39,710 nt of DNA from Lachnospiraceae bacterium (lineage in GTDB: Bacteria > Bacillota > Clostridia > Lachnospirales > Lachnospiraceae): positions 1 through 39,710 of the forward strand of contig JAILAD010000014.1 of NCBI GenBank assembly GCA_024681795.1. Direction: 5' to 3'. The translations under genes were made by a program, and so were the position numbers. Position 1 is the stretch's first letter. The number at the start of each line of letters is the position of its first letter. Positions 8,522 to 16,653 of the stretch are shown here, one piece after another. The notes beneath the pieces are model-generated. The model saw only the letters and a list, made by a program, of their open reading frames with translations. It was not told the DNA's origin and did no database searches.

Positions 8522-9466
8522 ATGAGTGATTTTGTTATCATTCCGGACAGTTCCTGCGATCTTACAAAGGATCTGAGAGATCGTTTTGACATTCCCGATT
8601 ATATCAGGGGAGTCCTTTATTTTCCCGACGGTCATTCCGAACTTGCGGATATCGACTGGACCAATATGAGTGCCAAAGAATACTACGATTCCATGAAGGG
8701 CCGTAACGTACTCTACAAAACCGCATGCCCTCCCGGAGAAGAAATCGTGGAGAAATTCGAAAAGTACTTAAAGGAAGGAAAGGACATTATTTCTCCCGTT
8801 CTTTCCACCGCACTTTCCGCAACCTATAATGACGTAACACAGGTTTCCAAGGAACTTTTAAAGAAATATCCGGAGCGTAAAATCGTTGTCGTTGATTCCC
8901 TCCGTTATTCCACTTCCCTGGCGCTCTTAATCATCTCTGCTGCCATTAAAAAGCAGGAAGGTGCTTCTTTCGATGAAGTGGTTGAGTATCTGGAAACCGA
9001 GAAATACAGAATCCATCAGATGGGTACCATGGATGATCTGTTCTTCCTGGTAAAAACCGGAAGAGTATCCAACTTCAAAGCATTCTTCGGCAGCATGGTC
9101 GGCTTAAACGTTCTCGCGGACTTCAATGAGAAAGGTCTTTCCGAGCCGATTGCAAGACTGAAAGGCAAGAAGGATGCCTTCAAGGCAATCATCGAATACA
9201 TGGACAAAACCGTGGAGAATCCTTCCGAACAGATTATGTTCATTGCGCATTCCAACCGTGAAGAGGCCGCAAAACTGCTTGCAGAGCAGGTGAAAGAGCG
9301 TTTTGCTCCGAAGGAATTGATTATCGGCGATGTCGGTGTAAGCTGCGGTGCATCCATCGGACCGGGACTCTGTGCAGTATTTTACAAAGGTGCACCCGCA
9401 TCCGCAGGGCTTGAGAAAGAAAAAGCAATTATGGATGAAATCTGCGCCAATATCAAGTCCAAGTAA
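8522..9466 (+). CDS. DegV-family fatty-acid-binding protein (FakB-like), first copy
   Basis: 314 aa DegV fold. The N-terminal IPDSSCDL motif is the family hallmark, and LSTALSATYND is the equivalent of the S-x-LSGTY loop that holds the fatty-acid carboxylate in FakB proteins. The mid-protein MDDLFFLVKTGRVSN block also fits DegV. FakB proteins present a bound fatty acid to the kinase FakA, which phosphorylates it to acyl-phosphate. This gene, a second DegV gene and a FakA-like gene lie head to tail in that order, which supports the role strongly. The alanine for glycine in the loop may alter ligand choice. Confidence 0.9.
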   Translation: MSDFVIIPDSSCDLTKDLRDRFDIPDYIRGVLYFPDGHSELADIDWTNMSAKEYYDSMKGRNVLYKTACPPGEEIVEKFEKYLKEGKDIISPVLSTALSATYNDVTQVSKELLKKYPERKIVVVDSLRYSTSLALLIISAAIKKQEGASFDEVVEYLETEKYRIHQMGTMDDLFFLVKTGRVSNFKAFFGSMVGLNVLADFNEKGLSEPIARLKGKKDAFKAIIEYMDKTVENPSEQIMFIAHSNREEAAKLLAEQVKERFAPKELIIGDVGVSCGASIGPGLCAVFYKGAPASAGLEKEKAIMDEICANIKSK

Positions 9467-9499
9467 CAGGTTATCTAACAGTTTTTCAGGAGAATACCC

Positions 9500-10393
9500 A
9501 TGGCATCATTTGCAATTTTAACGGACTCCACTTCCGATATGAGTCCGGATTTACTCGAAAAATACAACATCGACTACTGTCCGATGAATTACACGATAGA
9601 CGATAAGGAATATCCCGCGCTTCTCGATTGGTCCGTCCATACCGCAAAGGAATTCTACGATTTCATGCGTCAGGGAATTATCATCAAAACCACCCAGGTC
9701 CCCGTACCCGTTTTCGAAAAGAAATTCGAGGAAAAATTAAAGCAGGGACTTGATGTTTTATATGTTGCCTGCTCCTCCGCCCTGAGCGGATCCTATGCAA
9801 CCTCCTTAAACGTTGCAAAGGATTTAATGGAAAAATATCCGGGCAGGAAAGTCTGCTGCGTGGATTCCTTAATCAGTTCCTTCGGCGAAGCCAATCTTGC
9901 AATTGTGGCTTTTGAAGAACGCAATAAAGGGAAGGACGTGGATGAGGTTGCATCTTATCTGGAATCCATCCGCTTAACCAGGAACCAGTTTGCAACCGTG
10001 GAGAATCTGGAATACTTAAAGCGCTGCGGCAGAGTCAGTGCGACTTCCGCATTTTTCGGCAATTTCTTCGGAATTCATCCGCTGATTATCTCCGATAAAA
10101 TCGGACAGAATTATGCCATCCGGAAAATCAAGGGTGCCAAAAACGTAATTCCGGAACTCGCGGCGGCAGTAAAAGAAAATGTTGTGAATCCGGAAAACCA
10201 GATTCTGTATATTTCACACGCGGACAATGCCGAACAGGCAATTGCGGTTCGTGATGCCATTATGGAGGAAGTTCCGTTTAAGGATTCCCACCTCGGAATC
10301 ATCGGTCCCATCGTCGGTGCATCCGTCGGACCCGGAACCATTTCCGTCTATGTCATCGGAAAAGAAGTAACCGTACAGGGAGGAGTTTCATAA
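9500..10393 (+). CDS. DegV-family fatty-acid-binding protein (FakB-like), second copy
   Basis: 297 aa. LTDSTSDMSPDLL at the N terminus and CSSALSGSYATS (near residue 95) are the canonical DegV/FakB carboxylate-binding motifs, and VENLEYLKRCGRVSA is the conserved helix. CAGGAG precedes the ATG. Its TAA overlaps the ATG of the FakA-like gene by one base (TAATG), a sign of translational coupling and of direct partnership with that kinase. Two FakB paralogues usually divide saturated and unsaturated fatty acids between them; which is which cannot be read from the sequence. Confidence 0.92.
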   Translation: MASFAILTDSTSDMSPDLLEKYNIDYCPMNYTIDDKEYPALLDWSVHTAKEFYDFMRQGIIIKTTQVPVPVFEKKFEEKLKQGLDVLYVACSSALSGSYATSLNVAKDLMEKYPGRKVCCVDSLISSFGEANLAIVAFEERNKGKDVDEVASYLESIRLTRNQFATVENLEYLKRCGRVSATSAFFGNFFGIHPLIISDKIGQNYAIRKIKGAKNVIPELAAAVKENVVNPENQILYISHADNAEQAIAVRDAIMEEVPFKDSHLGIIGPIVGASVGPGTISVYVIGKEVTVQGGVS

Positions 10394-11757
10394 TGGACGC
10401 AGCAGTCTTAACCGGTGAAGATTTGTACTCCCTCTTCACCAACGGTTATCGAAATCTGAAACAAAACGCTTCCATTGTGGATGCACTCAATGTATTCCCG
10501 ATTCCCGACGGAGATACCGGAAAAAACATGTCCATGACATGGCTCGGTGGAATCGAAAATACGGATAAAGAAGAAAAAAGTGCCGGAAAGATGGCCAGAT
10601 CCTTCTCCAAAGGAACCCTTCTTTCCGCAAGAGGCAACTCCGGCGTCATTCTTTCCCAGTTTGTTCGCGGGTTTTCACAGGGAATAAAGGAACTTGACGA
10701 AGTGACTCCGCCCGATTTTATTCTTGCAATGGAGAATGCTTCAAAAAAGGCTTATGCTGCGGTTGCCGTTCCGACGGAAGGCACCATGCTGACCGTGATG
10801 AGAGAATGTATCGAAAGTTCCGAAATCCGGAATGCCGAATATACCGAATTCAATTCTCTGTTTTCGGATCTCATTAAGGGGATGAAGAAATCCCTTTTAA
10901 ATACACCGAATCTCCTTCCCTGCCTTGCCGAGGCAGGAGTGGTGGACTCCGGCGGCGCGGGACTTCTATATCTCTTCGAAGGGATGAGCATGGCCCTGCA
11001 GGGAAAGATGATTGAGGGAGAGGAAGAAAACACCGAAACTCCCGATGAATTCTTTACCCCGAATTCCAAGCGCAAGGTTCAGCAAAAGAAACACGTAAAA
11101 TATGCCATCGTTGCGGCAGCATCCGGCGAAGGCATGATTGAATATTTTAAAAACGAAGGTGTTCTTGCGGTCATTGACGGAGGACAGACCAACAATCCTT
11201 CCGCAAAAGAGTTTGTGGATGCCTTCTATTCCCTGGATGCGGATCATATCATTGTACTTCCGAACGACGGAAACATTATTCTGACCGCAAAACAGGCCGC
11301 AAAAATTTATAACCCCGAAAAGGTACATGTCATTGAAACCAAATCCATGGCAGAAGGCTATTCCGCCATGTCCATGGTGGATTACTCCCTTCCCACGGTG
11401 GAAGACTTAATTCACGAAATGACACATTATCTGCCGAATGTAACAACGGCATATATCACGACGGCAACAAGGGATGCAAACATCAACGGAGTGGACGTAA
11501 AGGAAGGTGCCTATGTCGGCTTAACGGATGATATTCTCTCCTGTGATGAAGACATTACCGAGGCTGTGCTTAAAATGTTTGATTCCCTCCCGGATATCGA
11601 CGACAAACAGGTTGTCACCGTATTTACCGGAAAAGACGTAACCGAGGAGGATGCGCTTGCACTCGGTGACGTTCTGCAGGAGAAGTATCCTCTTTTGGAG
11701 TTCGGTTATATCCGCGGAAATATGGATGTCTATGCATATATGTTTGCGATAGAGTAA
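10393..11757 (+). CDS. FakA-like DAK2-domain fatty acid kinase, short form
   Basis: The N-terminal DhaL/DAK2 kinase domain spans about residues 1-205: NVFPIPDGDTGKNMSMTW binds Mg-ATP, and RGNSGVILSQF and DSGGAGLL are further conserved blocks. The C-terminal domain (about 235-454) has the FakA_C features YAIVAAASGEG, GGQTNNPSAKEF and LPNDGNIILTAKQA. Canonical FakA/YloV is about 550 aa, with a middle domain of about 100 aa between these two parts. Here only a short linker (about 205-235) remains, giving 454 aa. The reading frame is intact. Expected role: ATP-dependent phosphorylation of FakB-bound fatty acid for PlsX/PlsY. Confidence 0.88.
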   Translation: MDAAVLTGEDLYSLFTNGYRNLKQNASIVDALNVFPIPDGDTGKNMSMTWLGGIENTDKEEKSAGKMARSFSKGTLLSARGNSGVILSQFVRGFSQGIKELDEVTPPDFILAMENASKKAYAAVAVPTEGTMLTVMRECIESSEIRNAEYTEFNSLFSDLIKGMKKSLLNTPNLLPCLAEAGVVDSGGAGLLYLFEGMSMALQGKMIEGEEENTETPDEFFTPNSKRKVQQKKHVKYAIVAAASGEGMIEYFKNEGVLAVIDGGQTNNPSAKEFVDAFYSLDADHIIVLPNDGNIILTAKQAAKIYNPEKVHVIETKSMAEGYSAMSMVDYSLPTVEDLIHEMTHYLPNVTTAYITTATRDANINGVDVKEGAYVGLTDDILSCDEDITEAVLKMFDSLPDIDDKQVVTVFTGKDVTEEDALALGDVLQEKYPLLEFGYIRGNMDVYAYMFAIE

Positions 11758-11828
11758 ACGTCGACAGACATTCATTCCGGCGTGTGCCCCACTGTCAAAA
11801 GTATACTGAAACAATATGGAGAAACAGG

Positions 11829-12869
11829 ATGAGAAAGATTGTAATAGACCTTGAAGGCTCGGACAACGGCTCGGAAGTATTGTTTGATGGCGTATTGAAA
11901 GCTGCGGAACAATTTCCGGAGCTTCAATTTATTTTAACATCGGCCGATCCCGAAATGCTTGAACGGAAAAGAACGGAATATTCCGTTCCGATTCCTGCGG
12001 ACCGCTTTGAAGTTCTGAAAGCAGAAGACGTAATCCGCACGGATGAACCCGCCATGAGCATTTTTAAGGGACGTGACAACTCCTCTATGGCAATGGCACT
12101 GGATACCCTGAAAGTAAACGAAACTGCCATAGGACTTCTTTCGGCGGGCAATACGGGTGCATTAATGGTCGGAAGCATTTTCCGGCTCGGACTGAACGAA
12201 GGCTTGAAAACTCCGGCCCTTTCAACCTGCCTTCCGAATACCAAGGGCAGAATGACCGTACTGGTGGACTGCGGTGCCAATATCAACTTAGAAGCAAAGA
12301 ACCTGAAAGACTTTGCTCTCTTAGGCTCCGATTTTGCTTCCCGCATGTTTAAAATTAACAAACCGACCGTCGCACTGTTAAACGTGGGACGTGAAGAAGG
12401 AAAGGGCAGCCCGCTTTATGTGGAAGCCTATACCCTTTTAACTGAGCTCGGTGCAAACGGTGAAATCAATTTTATCGGAAATGCGGAAGGTTACGACGTA
12501 ATTTCCGGCTACGCAGACGTCATCGTCTGTGACGGCTTCGCCGGAAATATCATTCTGAAACTGACGGAAGCGGTCGGAAAGTGTGCACTTTCCCTGGTGG
12601 AACAGAAATTATCGGAGCAGATTCGCACAAGTGCCACCGCAAACTCCATTCCCACCGATGCCGCCAATCCCCTCTTCGATTCGGGGAAACCTGCTTTGGA
12701 GGCAAACTTAACGGAAATCGCGAACAAATTAAAAGAGCTCTTTGTCTTTAACGAACGCGGCGGTGCCACATTCCTCGGAACCAAAAAGCCCGTTATCAAA
12801 ATGCACGGCTGTGCGACTTCGGAAACCGTTGTCTCCTGCGTGGAACAGTTAATCAGGTATTACGAATAA
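11829..12869 (+). CDS. plsX: phosphate acyltransferase PlsX
   Basis: 346 aa from the ATG at 11829, chosen because GGAG (11818-11821) precedes it at the right distance and MRKIVIDLEGSDNG aligns with the usual PlsX start; an in-frame ATG at 11784 lacks such a site. Conserved PlsX blocks: LLSAGNTGALMVGS, VLVDCGANINLEAKNL, LLNVGREEGKG and VIVCDGFAGNIILKLTE. It interconverts acyl-ACP and acyl-phosphate, supplying PlsY. Placed 71 bp after the FakA-like gene, it joins exogenous fatty acid activation to phospholipid synthesis. The first motif is DLEGSDN rather than the common DAMGGDN. No fatty-acid-synthesis genes follow it, unlike the usual plsX-fabD context. Confidence 0.93.
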   Translation: MRKIVIDLEGSDNGSEVLFDGVLKAAEQFPELQFILTSADPEMLERKRTEYSVPIPADRFEVLKAEDVIRTDEPAMSIFKGRDNSSMAMALDTLKVNETAIGLLSAGNTGALMVGSIFRLGLNEGLKTPALSTCLPNTKGRMTVLVDCGANINLEAKNLKDFALLGSDFASRMFKINKPTVALLNVGREEGKGSPLYVEAYTLLTELGANGEINFIGNAEGYDVISGYADVIVCDGFAGNIILKLTEAVGKCALSLVEQKLSEQIRTSATANSIPTDAANPLFDSGKPALEANLTEIANKLKELFVFNERGGATFLGTKKPVIKMHGCATSETVVSCVEQLIRYYE

Positions 12870-12895
12870 GAATAAAGAATTGCTTCCATTGGTTT

Positions 12896-13951
12896 TCATT
12901 CTTTCTTTTCCTTCTTCAGCCTGCCCTTGAAAAAGACCCGGCTGAAAGCAAACTGGTAAAGATAAAAACGAACCGGTACCGCAATGATAACCAGAATATT
13001 GAATGCCGCAATAAGCGGAATCTGCGGTAAAAACAATCCGAATAAAAGGCATCCGAACGAATAATAGGTGTACCGGAAAGCTGCATACAAAAGCGTTCTG
13101 CCGCCGTCGCGGTAGTGGATTTTCTGGAATTTTAAAGCATCCACCCCGAGGTTAATAAAGAATGCCGCGGCACCGATTACCGGAACCGTAATCATGCAGT
13201 AATGATATCCATACGTCAGTGTCGCAACAATCATTGCGATTTCCGCAACGATACCGGCAATCATGGATCCGGCTGCGGATCCGAAAAGCCGCCTGTAAAT
13301 CCGGAACGTGTCTTTGATCGGACTGAAATGGGAGGATTTATTCCCGTCAATGTAGATGGATTCCACGGGAATTAAATCAATCGGGATATGCTGGCAGTCC
13401 GCATTGTATAGCATATTGATTTCATAATCGTATTTATCACCGGAAACCTGAGTCAGCCAGTCGATATTCTCTACGGAAAAACCGCGAAGTCCCGATTGGT
13501 TGTCGTTTAAAAAATGGCCGGTCAGAATCGTGTAAACCCAGCGGGAAAGGATATTTCCGAACATGGACCGTCTCGGAATTTTACCTTTGAAATCACGTTC
13601 CGTCAGCACCATGACAGCCCCGCTTAAAAGTGCTTCCCGCACTCTTATGATGTCTTCCACCTTATGCTGTCCGTCGGAATCCGCCGTAATAAAATGGGTA
13701 CACCCGGGAAACAATTCTTTGATCCGGCTCATACCGAGTTTCAGAGCAGCCCCTTTTCCGGCATTTTCCCTCGCGTGAATGACCGTCGCGTAATCCTCTG
13801 CTTCCCTGAAAACAGAGGCATATTTCTCCCCGCTGCCGTCGTCCACTACAAGCACCGAAAAGGATTCGCTATTCAGTTTTTTTACCAGTTTGATAAGCTC
13901 CTCGTCGGGCTTATATGCCGGAATCAAAACCACAACCATTATTGATTTCAT
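12896..13951 (-). CDS. GT2 glycosyltransferase with C-terminal GtrA-like membrane domain
   Basis: 351 aa from the ATG at 13951. The GT-A catalytic domain (1 to about 210) shows VLIPAYKPDEEL, LVVDDGSG and ARENAGKGAALKLGM, and the metal/sugar site TADSDGQH (DXD). Residues from about 225 hold roughly four hydrophobic helices, the pattern of GtrA/DPMS-like domains. It probably transfers a sugar from a nucleotide sugar to a polyprenyl phosphate, or uses that carrier in wall or lipid glycosylation. A longer frame reaches 14086 but would overlap the divergent hydrolase gene, so the shorter start is preferred. Its 3' end lies 26 bp from the plsX stop, convergent. Confidence 0.85.
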   Translation of the reverse strand: MKSIMVVVLIPAYKPDEELIKLVKKLNSESFSVLVVDDGSGEKYASVFREAEDYATVIHARENAGKGAALKLGMSRIKELFPGCTHFITADSDGQHKVEDIIRVREALLSGAVMVLTERDFKGKIPRRSMFGNILSRWVYTILTGHFLNDNQSGLRGFSVENIDWLTQVSGDKYDYEINMLYNADCQHIPIDLIPVESIYIDGNKSSHFSPIKDTFRIYRRLFGSAAGSMIAGIVAEIAMIVATLTYGYHYCMITVPVIGAAAFFINLGVDALKFQKIHYRDGGRTLLYAAFRYTYYSFGCLLFGLFLPQIPLIAAFNILVIIAVPVRFYLYQFAFSRVFFKGRLKKEKKE

Positions 13952-14008
13952 CACTTTCTGATGATTGCTCGTCAAATGTCTGAAAAAATGCCGCTTAGGA
14001 GAGCTTAT

Positions 14009-14998
14009 ATGACAAAATACAAACCCTCTTATCAAATATCTCCCATAAAGGATGCCGAATTTCCGGACCGAATCGGAAAAATCCATGCCTCCCTGGAAAA
14101 AGTAAAAGTGACCGGCAGCATTTCTTCTTTTGACGGAATATCATTACAATACTACTACTATCCCTGCGAAAATCCAACCGCTACCGTTGTAATTGTCCAC
14201 GGTTTTACCGAATTTGCGCTGAAATACGAAGAAATAATCTTTTATTTTCTCGAAAACGGTTATAACTGTTTTATCTATGACCAGCGAAGCCACGGTTATT
14301 CCGGCTCCGGGGTGTCCGACCGCCGATATAACCACGTGGATGATTTCCGCGACTATTCAAAAGACTTAAACATTCTGATGGAAAATGTCGTAAAAAAAGT
14401 CTTTCCGGACCGGGAGATTATGATTTACAGCCATTCCATGGGCGGTGCGGTCTGTCTCCTTTATTTTCACGATTTCAAGCCGGACTTTATAAATAAAGCT
14501 GTTTTTTCTTCTCCGATGGTCATCCCGAGAATGGCAAAAAACCTGCCCTTTTGGATTGTGGAAGCCAGCATCGGAAAATCTGTCAGAAAAGACGGATGGA
14601 ACGCGCCTTTCCCCCATACCTCGCATTTTAATCCGAACGCATCCTTTCAAACAAGCCATGACTGTTCGCATACAAGGTTTGACCATAATCTCGCGCTTCG
14701 CATTGCAGATGAACATTTCCGGAATTCCGGCTCCACAAACCGCTGGCTTTCGGAATGTCTCCGCCTGCGTAAATATATTCCGAAGGAGGAATTCTTATCG
14801 GAAATCAGCCAGAACATTCTGATTCTGAAAGCGGGACGGGATACGGTCATTTATACCGATGTCTACAAAACGCTGGAAAAATACCTGCCGCACTGTACGG
14901 TTTCCGACTATCCGGAATCCCGTCATTCCATCTATAATTCCGATGACGAAACCCTGATTCGTTACTGGAATGAGGTATTTCATTTTATCAAATCCTGA
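14009..14998 (+). CDS. serine alpha/beta hydrolase, monoacylglycerol-lipase-like
   Basis: 329 aa from the ATG at 14009, preceded by AGGAGA (13997-14002); upstream in-frame ATGs lack a ribosome site. Features: oxyanion block VIVHGFTEF, FIYDQRSHGYSG, nucleophile elbow YSHSMGGA (Ser143), Asp278 in LKAGRDTV and His306 in ESRHSIYN, a complete triad. This matches the S33/lysophospholipase group. There is no signal peptide, so it is likely cytosolic. Hydrolysis of monoglycerides or lysophospholipids fits its place near FakA/PlsX, but the substrate is inferred. Its last 11 bp overlap the convergent tadA gene. Confidence 0.88.
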   Translation: MTKYKPSYQISPIKDAEFPDRIGKIHASLEKVKVTGSISSFDGISLQYYYYPCENPTATVVIVHGFTEFALKYEEIIFYFLENGYNCFIYDQRSHGYSGSGVSDRRYNHVDDFRDYSKDLNILMENVVKKVFPDREIMIYSHSMGGAVCLLYFHDFKPDFINKAVFSSPMVIPRMAKNLPFWIVEASIGKSVRKDGWNAPFPHTSHFNPNASFQTSHDCSHTRFDHNLALRIADEHFRNSGSTNRWLSECLRLRKYIPKEEFLSEISQNILILKAGRDTVIYTDVYKTLEKYLPHCTVSDYPESRHSIYNSDDETLIRYWNEVFHFIKS

Positions 14999-15476
14999 TA
15001 TCCGTCTTAAGTCTCAGACGAAGTGCCCTGAAAAAGCTGCTCAGCATATTGCTGCATTCCTCTTCCAGAACACCTTCCGTCACTTCCACCTGATGATTGA
15101 ATCTCGGTTCATGCAAAAGATCCAGAATACTTCCCGCGCAACCGGCCTTCGGATTTTTACAGGCCATAACGACTTTCGGAATACGTGCCTGCACAATCGC
15201 TCCCGCACACATCTGACACGGTTCCAACGTCACATAAAGCGTACAGTCCTCCAGCCTCCAGTCCCCGATTACTTTATCTGCCTTTTTGATCGCAATCAGT
15301 TCTGCATGGGACAGTGTACTCTTGTCCGTCTTTCTCCTGTTATATCCCCGGCCGATGATTTTTCCGTCGTGAACAATGACACAGCCGATCGGAACCTCAC
15401 CGAGTGCCTCTCCTTTTCTTGCGAGTTCCATGGCCTTTCTCATATAATATTCATCATCTTTTACGGTAGGTTTCAT
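14988..15476 (-). CDS. tadA: tRNA-specific adenosine deaminase TadA
   Basis: 162 aa from the ATG at 15476, preceded by GGGGAAAG; a frame reaching 15518 adds an unlikely N-terminal tail over a terminator. Zinc-deaminase motifs: SHAEL (His57, catalytic Glu59) and PCQMC (Cys87, Cys90). It converts A34 to inosine in tRNA-Arg(ACG), allowing CGU/CGC/CGA decoding. VPIGCVIVHDGKIIGRGYNR and MCAGAIVQARIPKVV are typical of TadA rather than of cytidine or guanine deaminases. A strong terminator ends only 20 bases before the start codon. Confidence 0.93.
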   Translation of the reverse strand: MKPTVKDDEYYMRKAMELARKGEALGEVPIGCVIVHDGKIIGRGYNRRKTDKSTLSHAELIAIKKADKVIGDWRLEDCTLYVTLEPCQMCAGAIVQARIPKVVMACKNPKAGCAGSILDLLHEPRFNHQVEVTEGVLEEECSNMLSSFFRALRLRLKTDIRI

Positions 15477-15495
15477 TTGTCTTTCCCCGGGCCCG

Positions 15496-15541
15496 AAAAA
15501 AAAGCAGGTGATCCGCAAGCAAGCCTGCCCGATCCACCTGC
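15496..15541 (-). terminator. rho-independent terminator or attenuator just upstream of tadA
   Basis: Minus-strand RNA folds GCAGGT-G-GATC with GATC-ACCTGC (one bulged G), with an internal GC-rich arm, followed by eight U residues (A8 at 15496-15503 on the plus strand). It ends the transcript of the 15586-16161 gene. The U run ends 20 bases before the tadA ATG and no promoter fits between them, so it may act as an attenuator for tadA. Confidence 0.75.
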
Positions 15542-15585
15542 TGTATCATTTGCTTCTTAAAAATCTTAGAAAGAAGAAGAAACTG

Positions 15586-16161
15586 TTAGTCCATTACCTC
15601 ACGTCTGAATACGAAATATGTTCTGGTTGTTTTTCCCTTCGGCTCCGCGTACATGTGGTCAAGTTCCCATCCTTTTCCGCCGTACTCGTTTAAAACACTT
15701 TCAATGGATACGTAATCACCGAGTTTTCCCTTCGGACGGTCTTTTTCAAGCTGAATCTCTTCTACGAATTCTACGGCATATTCATACCGGCGGTTTGCCA
15801 TACGTTCCAGTTTGGTATGGATTGCGGTCAGGGTTTCCAGCTTACATACATCCATTGCATCCTGTAATTCTTCTCTGCCTGCACCTTCAAAAAGATCGGT
15901 TTCCACCACTCTTTTCTGCTTTACGATAACGGTATCGTATCCTTCGGAACTTTCCATTATCATGTTCTTTGCAAAATCAATATTGTCCGCTCTTCTTCTG
16001 TATCCCTTATTATCCAGATACGCAAGTGCGGCCGCCAGAATATTATCTTCGTTTTTCTCAAGCCCGGTATCCAGAAGCTCTTCCGTCTCGTCAATTGAAG
16101 ATGTCTGAATCAAGGAACTCTTTCTCAGTTCCTCAAGCATAAGGTTTTTTAAATCAGCCAT
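15586..16161 (-). CDS. uncharacterised protein with C-terminal DUF4177-like domain
   Basis: 191 aa, soluble, acidic. The C-terminal part (about 120-190) reads YEYAVEFVEE, then VLNEYGGKGWELDHMY and TYFVFRRE, which is the strand-helix-strand pattern and the GWEL core of DUF4177-like proteins. The N-terminal 110 residues look helical and are not recognised. AGGGGG lies about 6 bases before the ATG, and a promoter is at 16199-16227. It is a single-gene transcript ending at the terminator 15496-15541. A second DUF4177-like protein is encoded at 23480-24280. Function unknown. Confidence 0.7.
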   Translation of the reverse strand: MADLKNLMLEELRKSSLIQTSSIDETEELLDTGLEKNEDNILAAALAYLDNKGYRRRADNIDFAKNMIMESSEGYDTVIVKQKRVVETDLFEGAGREELQDAMDVCKLETLTAIHTKLERMANRRYEYAVEFVEEIQLEKDRPKGKLGDYVSIESVLNEYGGKGWELDHMYAEPKGKTTRTYFVFRREVMD

Positions 16162-16198
16162 TTGTACGCCCCCTGTTATCTAATTTTAATACCTTTTT

Positions 16199-16227
16199 AT
16201 TGTACCCTTTTAAGGCAAAAATGAAAA
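16199..16227 (-). promoter_or_regulatory. sigma-A promoter of the DUF4177-like gene
   Basis: Minus strand TTTTCA (16227-16222), 17 bases, TACAAT (16204-16199). It lies about 38 bases upstream of the ATG at 16161 and is divergent from the DUF1858 promoter 10 bases away. Confidence 0.45.
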
Positions 16228-16237
16228 GTCCTAATTC

Positions 16238-16266
16238 TTTACAAACCATAGTTTTTCTGTTATACT
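16238..16266 (+). promoter_or_regulatory. sigma-A promoter of the DUF1858 gene
   Basis: TTTACA (16238-16243), 17-base spacer, TATACT (16261-16266). It implies a leader of roughly 70 bases before the ATG at 16343. Confidence 0.6.
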
Positions 16267-16342
16267 TTTTATTGGTTCGATATATAAAAAGTGACACGGT
16301 TTTTCGATTCATTAAGCGAAAAACAGGTTCGGAGGAATAGAA

Positions 16343-16534
16343 ATGGAAATCACGAAAGACATTACAATCGGAGAACTTTTAAAGAATGTTCCCGAAGCAG
16401 CACCTGTTTTACTCGGTGCCGGAATGCACTGCCTGGGATGCCCCGCTTCACAGGGCGAATCCATTGCAGAAGCCGCGATGGTACACGGCATTGATGTGGA
16501 TGCTTTAATGGAGCAGCTTCAGGCGCTCAAATAA
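16343..16534 (+). CDS. DUF1858 domain protein
   Basis: 63 aa, wholly a DUF1858 domain: ITIGELLKNVPEAAPVLLGAGMHCLGCPASQ has the family pattern of a short helix, a (F/L)xxxGMxCxGC-type cysteine pair (Cys33, Cys36), then a helix starting ESIAEAA. Similar domains occur alone or fused to hybrid-cluster and ScdA/NorA-type redox proteins, so an FeS or redox-sensing role is plausible but unproven. GGAGG at 16331-16335 sets the start. It has its own promoter and terminator, so it is monocistronic. A ferredoxin gene follows on the same strand as a separate transcript. Confidence 0.88.
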   Translation: MEITKDITIGELLKNVPEAAPVLLGAGMHCLGCPASQGESIAEAAMVHGIDVDALMEQLQALK

Positions 16535-16573
16535 CATCCCGGATTGTACCAACCCAAACTTTCTCATGAGTGA

Positions 16574-16611
16574 AAAATGCCCCCGAAGGCCGCAAGGTCC
16601 GGGGGCATTTT
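16574..16611 (+). terminator. rho-independent terminator after the DUF1858 gene
   Basis: AAAATGCCCCCG pairs with CGGGGGCATTTT around a 13-base loop, a perfect 12-bp stem including the A/T flanks. It sits 40 bases after the DUF1858 stop. The A run on the left gives it some symmetry, but no gene approaches from the right on the minus strand. Confidence 0.75.
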
Positions 16612-16653
16612 ACCGGTTCCGGTCCGAAAACGAAAAAACCGTAAAATTGTTCC

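Noticed and set aside
10393-11757. FakA as a frameshifted or truncated pseudogene
   Set aside because: The frame is open, starts coupled to degV and ends at a natural domain end; both outer domains are complete. An internal domain loss fits better.
11784-11828. Longer PlsX start at 11784
   Set aside because: No ribosome site; the added residues do not match the PlsX N terminus, whereas the ATG at 11829 has GGAG and begins the conserved strand.
12873-12906. Terminator between plsX and the glycosyltransferase gene
   Set aside because: Only a 7-bp A/T-rich stem with a long loop can be drawn; too weak to annotate.
13952-14086. Glycosyltransferase extended to 14086
   Set aside because: It would overlap the divergent hydrolase gene by about 80 bp, and the extra residues precede the normal GT2 start VLIPAY.
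15496-15585. T-box or other amino-acid riboswitch before tadA
   Set aside because: No T-box sequence, specifier loop or long leader can be found; only a terminator-type hairpin is supported.
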